This document shows, piece after piece, positions 60,896 through 64,000 of a DNA stretch of 64,000 bases. The notes beneath the pieces are model-generated. The model worked only from the letters and a program-made list of their open reading frames with translations. It was not told where the DNA came from and did not search any database. The stretch comes from Streptomyces sp. NBC_00457. Lineage in GTDB: Bacteria > Actinomycetota > Actinomycetes > Streptomycetales > Streptomycetaceae. A program made the translations under genes and the position numbers. The stretch is from positions 3,286,001 to 3,350,000 of the forward strand of contig NZ_CP107905.1 of NCBI RefSeq assembly GCF_036014015.1, given 5' to 3'. Numbering within the stretch: the stretch's first letter is position 1; every line of letters starts with the position of its first letter.

Positions 60896-62473
60896 CTACT
60901 CGGCCGACGTCGCCTTCAGCGCCAGCCAAAGCTCCATCCGCGCATCCGGATCATCCAGCGACCGCCCGATGATCTCCTCCACCCGCCGCATCCGATACCG
61001 CAGCGTATGCCGATGAACCCCCAGGTCAGCAGCGGCCGCATCCCACTGCCCATGCCGCGACAGCCACGCCCGCAGCGAGGCGACCAGATCCCCCCGCCCC
61101 TTCGCGTCATGCTCGTACAACGGCCGCAGCAACCCGTCCGCAAACGCCTTCACCGCATCGTCCGCCAGCAACGGCACCACAGACCCCGCCGCCAACTGCT
61201 CATGCTCGACGGCCACCCGCCCCCGCCGCCGAGCCACGGACAACGCCTGCTCGGCCTGCTTGTATCCGGCCGCGGCGGCGATCGGCCCGACGGGGGCCGA
61301 CAGACCCACGACCAGTTCGTCCTCGTCGGACAGCGGCTGCTCCGCCCCCGCACCCCGCGCCGCCTCCAACGCCGCCGCGAAATCCCCGCACGCGGCCACC
61401 GCGGCCCCGCCGTCCGCGGCGAGCGCCACCAGCCGCTCCCCCTCCGGCACCACCAGTACGGCCTCACCCGCCCGCGCACCCGCCGACTCCATGACCTCGG
61501 CGAGCCCGGCCAGCGCCTCCCCGTCCGCGGCGGCAGGCTCGGCGACGATCACGCGGAAGGGCGCGTCGAGCAGCCCGCCGTACAGATCCCCGGCCACCGC
61601 ACGGGCATGGTCCGGCTCCCCGGCGAGCAGCATCCGCAGCACCGCCGCCCCGAGCCGCTGCTCGGCGGCGTGCAGGGGCCGGGACCGTTCCGTCGTCAGC
61701 GTCAGCAGGGCGATGGCCGAATGGACGGCGTACCGCTCGGCCGTCCCGAGCGCCGCCGCCGTACCCACCGCGAGCGCCGCCCGTGGCCGCCGGCCCGTGC
61801 CCAGGGAGTGCAGCTCGACCCGGTCCTCGTTCTCCGGCCCGCCCACGACCGAGGAGGCCGGCGCGGGCCGCTCCCGCAGGCGTTCCACGTCCGCCGTCAG
61901 CCGGGCGGCCCGGCGGCTCGCCCACTCCGGCGCGGTGGCGACGACGGCGCCCGAGGCGTCGTACAGCGCCGCCCACCCGTCGACCTGCGAGGCGAGCGAG
62001 CCGAGCAGCCCCTGGGGCCCGTCCGTCAACGCCTGCTTGGTCAGCTCGCGTTGCGCCGCGAACCCGGCCGTCACCGCCCGGTACTGGTCGGCCGCGATCG
62101 CCGCCGAGACGGCCTTGCTGATGGCGAGAAACGGTGTCCGGCGCGGCACCTCCAGCAGCGGCAGGCCCTCTTGCTCCGCCGCGTCGACGAGGGCCTTGGG
62201 GGTCTCCTCGTAATTGACCCCGACGGCGAAGCCGAGCCCGACGACGCCCGCTCCGACCAGCCGCTTCACATACCGCCGCATCGCCTCCGGGTCCTCCGCG
62301 TCCAGCTTCAACGCGGTGACCAGCAGCAGTTCCCCGCCCTCCATGTACGGCACGGGATCGGCCAGCTCACTGACATGCGCCCAGCGGACGGGCACGTCCA
62401 GCCGGTCCTCGCCGGCGCGCACGGTGAGCTTGAGCGCGGAGTGGTGGACGAGGGAGGCGAGCGTGGGGGGCAT
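60896..62473 (-). CDS. PucR family transcriptional regulator
   Basis: Protein of 525 aa with the N-terminal PucR sensor domain (1-130, LTVRAGEDRLDVPVRWAHVSELADPVPYMEGGELLLVT), a middle GGDEF-like CdaR region, and a C-terminal HTH_30 (LRAWLSRHGQWDAAAADLGVHRHTLRYRMRRVEEIIGRSLDD). Such regulators usually control adjacent purine, amine or amino-acid catabolic genes. The aldehyde dehydrogenase gene lies 475 bases downstream across repeats and could be a target. It is separated from the next gene upstream by 118 bases. Confidence 0.93.
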   Translation of the reverse strand: MPPTLASLVHHSALKLTVRAGEDRLDVPVRWAHVSELADPVPYMEGGELLLVTALKLDAEDPEAMRRYVKRLVGAGVVGLGFAVGVNYEETPKALVDAAEQEGLPLLEVPRRTPFLAISKAVSAAIAADQYRAVTAGFAAQRELTKQALTDGPQGLLGSLASQVDGWAALYDASGAVVATAPEWASRRAARLTADVERLRERPAPASSVVGGPENEDRVELHSLGTGRRPRAALAVGTAAALGTAERYAVHSAIALLTLTTERSRPLHAAEQRLGAAVLRMLLAGEPDHARAVAGDLYGGLLDAPFRVIVAEPAAADGEALAGLAEVMESAGARAGEAVLVVPEGERLVALAADGGAAVAACGDFAAALEAARGAGAEQPLSDEDELVVGLSAPVGPIAAAAGYKQAEQALSVARRRGRVAVEHEQLAAGSVVPLLADDAVKAFADGLLRPLYEHDAKGRGDLVASLRAWLSRHGQWDAAAADLGVHRHTLRYRMRRVEEIIGRSLDDPDARMELWLALKATSAE

Positions 62474-62591
62474 GGAGCCTTCAGGTCGGTGAGGGTTACG
62501 TGATCATTGTGATCCTTTGGCCGCCACGTATGAACGGCCTATGCAGATTCTGCCTCACCGTACGGTCGCCGCACTCCCCCCTTTCCAGCTG

Positions 62592-64000
62592 TCAGCCCCG
62601 CAGATCCACCAGCAACGGCGGCGCATGCTCCCCCTGCACGGTCGTCAACGACAACACCGCATGCCCCGGCGGCACACCATGCGCCAGCTCGGACGCAGAC
62701 CAACGCTCCCGCTCGACCTGTCGTACGGTGACGGCTTCCGTCGTCACCGCCTTGCCGGTCACCAGCTTGCGCAGGGCGTGCATGACCCGGGTCATGGGCT
62801 GGTCGGCGAAGACGGTGTGCTGGGCGACTTCCGTGGTCTCGACCCACTCCGTGCCCCAGGTGTCGGCGAAGCGGCTGCCGTCCCACGTCGTCACCCCGGA
62901 CAGGGCCATCCGGCAGCCGACCGCCCCGAACAACGGCCCGTGCAGGGCCTCCGGAACGTCGGACACCGTGCGCAGCGTGAGCACGACACCGGCGTTCTGC
63001 GAGCGCAGCCGCTGGATCCGCCGTACCGACTCCGGGGTGATGGTGCCGGTGGCGTCGTCGAGGACCAGGCTGACGAAGTGGTCGCGTGAGCCTTCCCGTA
63101 CGACCCCGGCGAACTGGGCCAGCACCAGCCGGGCGATCACGCGGGAGGCCTCCTCGTGGCCGGCGTCGGGCAGGTCGATACGAACGCGCAGGGGGTGGTG
63201 GGCGACGGCGCGCAGCGAGAACGGGCGGATGGTGTCGCCGCCCGAGCCGAAGAAGTCCGCGAAGGCGGGCCGGTCCAGCAGGGCGAGCCGGTCGGCGAGC
63301 GCGGGACCGGGATCGCCGGACGTGCCGGTCTGCCGGGCGCGGGCATCGAGTTCGCGGCACATCGCCGTGTGCCCCTCACCGGCCAGCCGCTCGCGCAGGC
63401 CCGAGAGAGCAGCCGGGTCCCCTTCCAGCAGTTCCCGCAGGACAGGCATGGCCGGGAAACGACCGTACGCGGCCCGGTAGGGGCCGAGAAGTTGAGCAAG
63501 TGCCCGCGCCGCGCGCTCGGCGCCCACGCTGTCGAGGTCCCCGGCCAGTGCCTCGGCGAGGAACCCGGCCGCCTCGTCGGGGTCGTCGGTGTCTGCGTAC
63601 GGGTCGAGGTCATGCACGGAGGCGGGGTCGCCGATACGCACCACGACGTCGTACGCCGAGTCCGCCCCGAGCGCCGTGCCCGCGCCGCACACCACTACGA
63701 CGGCGCAACCGCCGGTGAGGGCCTGGAGCGTGAGGGACTCGGCCACCGGGGCGATCACGTGCCGAGTCTTGCCGGCACCCGACGGCCCGACGACCAGCAG
63801 CGAGGTGCCCAGCGTCTCCGGCCCGAGGGCCGCGCTCGTGCCCCCGTACGCCCTCGGGGTCCGCTCGGCGGTGGCCCACTGTCCGATGCGCACCTGCCGA
63901 GTGAGCAGGTCGTGCCGGGCCGCGCGGCCCGGCAGGTCCCGGGCTCCGGAGGGGTGGGTGAGTGCGGCGGCGCCCTGACGCAGCACGGCATCCGTGAAGG
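62592..64000 (-). CDS. ATP/GTP-binding protein, TraG/VirD4-like, 5' end cut by window edge
   Basis: The frame is open to the right edge, so the start is probably outside; a GTG at 63986 is only the last in-frame start codon inside the window. The visible part (469 codons) has a Walker A, SLLVVGPSGAGKTRHVIAP, and a Walker B-like strand FVSLVLDDATGTITPESV, followed by a sensor-like VVLTLRTVSDVPEALHG. This matches the FtsK/VirD4/TraG style of P-loop ATPases, but DNA-transfer partners are absent. No membrane helix is visible in this part. Function unknown. Confidence 0.7.
   Translation of the reverse strand, partial: FTDAVLRQGAAALTHPSGARDLPGRAARHDLLTRQVRIGQWATAERTPRAYGGTSAALGPETLGTSLLVVGPSGAGKTRHVIAPVAESLTLQALTGGCAVVVVCGAGTALGADSAYDVVVRIGDPASVHDLDPYADTDDPDEAAGFLAEALAGDLDSVGAERAARALAQLLGPYRAAYGRFPAMPVLRELLEGDPAALSGLRERLAGEGHTAMCRELDARARQTGTSGDPGPALADRLALLDRPAFADFFGSGGDTIRPFSLRAVAHHPLRVRIDLPDAGHEEASRVIARLVLAQFAGVVREGSRDHFVSLVLDDATGTITPESVRRIQRLRSQNAGVVLTLRTVSDVPEALHGPLFGAVGCRMALSGVTTWDGSRFADTWGTEWVETTEVAQHTVFADQPMTRVMHALRKLVTGKAVTTEAVTVRQVERERWSASELAHGVPPGHAVLSLTTVQGEHAPPLLVDLRG

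Noticed and set aside
1-64000. tRNA/rRNA genes, transposases, attachment sites or a replication origin
   Set aside because: Read for on both strands; no cloverleaf ending in CCA, no DDE transposase or integrase frame and no cluster of DnaA boxes was recognised. A tRNA scan could still find something missed by eye.

Overview
The window looks like chromosomal DNA of a Streptomyces. It has high GC with G/C-biased third codon positions, frequent GTG starts preceded by GGAGG-type ribosome sites, and many short dispersed repeats. It also carries the usual streptomycete order ispG-rseP-dxr / proS / rimP-nusA-ylxR-infB-ylxP-rbfA-truB / ribF next to an ESX-like type VII secretion (T7SS) locus. No rRNA, tRNA, CRISPR array, transposase or replication origin was seen.

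Region 1 (1-14.5 kb) is part of the T7SS locus. On the minus strand are two tandem S8 proteases related to mycosins (the first cut by the left edge), a 480-aa Gly-rich WXG-type protein, a small helical partner, a canonical mycosin, two WXG100 proteins (EsxA/EsxB) and EccB. Divergent from these on the plus strand are EccE, a Streptomyces-type accessory protein and an EspI-like MinD/ParA ATPase buried in Pro/Gln/Gly/Tyr repeats. EccC and EccD are not in the window and probably lie to the left. The first 4 kb is visibly lower in GC than the rest.

Region 2 (14.6-30.6 kb) is housekeeping: ribF, a degenerate trypsin-like domain fused to a P-loop NTPase, truB, rbfA, ylxP, infB, ylxR, nusA, rimP and proS. 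A small divergent set (lipoprotein, ferritin-like protein, kinase-fold protein lacking its catalytic residues) sits inside it.

Region 3 (30.7-42 kb) holds two GNAT acetyltransferases, a PNPOx-ferredoxin reductase-ferredoxin fusion divergent from a TetR regulator with a palindromic operator, the MEP-pathway genes ispG and dxr around the site-2 protease rseP, a small secreted lamin-tail protein and a long acyl-CoA dehydrogenase.

Region 4 (42.2-58.9 kb) is the most coherent system: a LacI-family regulator, GH31, GH12 (the only secreted enzyme), GH95, GH42, a CUT1-type ABC importer (binding lipoprotein plus two permeases) and a GH3 enzyme with an inserted beta-trefoil. Four copies of a GAAGCGCTTC palindrome lie in front of the two ends of the cluster. 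The enzyme set matches the bonds of fucosylated xyloglucan: GH12 would cut the backbone outside, the ABC system import oligosaccharides, and GH31, GH42, GH95 and GH3 remove xylose, galactose, fucose and glucose inside. This function is inferred from family and context.

Region 5 (59-64 kb) holds an aldehyde dehydrogenase, a PucR-type regulator and an ATPase cut by the right edge.

A recurring oddity is that short dispersed repeats, intergenic elsewhere in the window, also lie in frame inside four protein genes: the protease-like NTPase, dxr, the acyl-CoA dehydrogenase and the GH95 gene.
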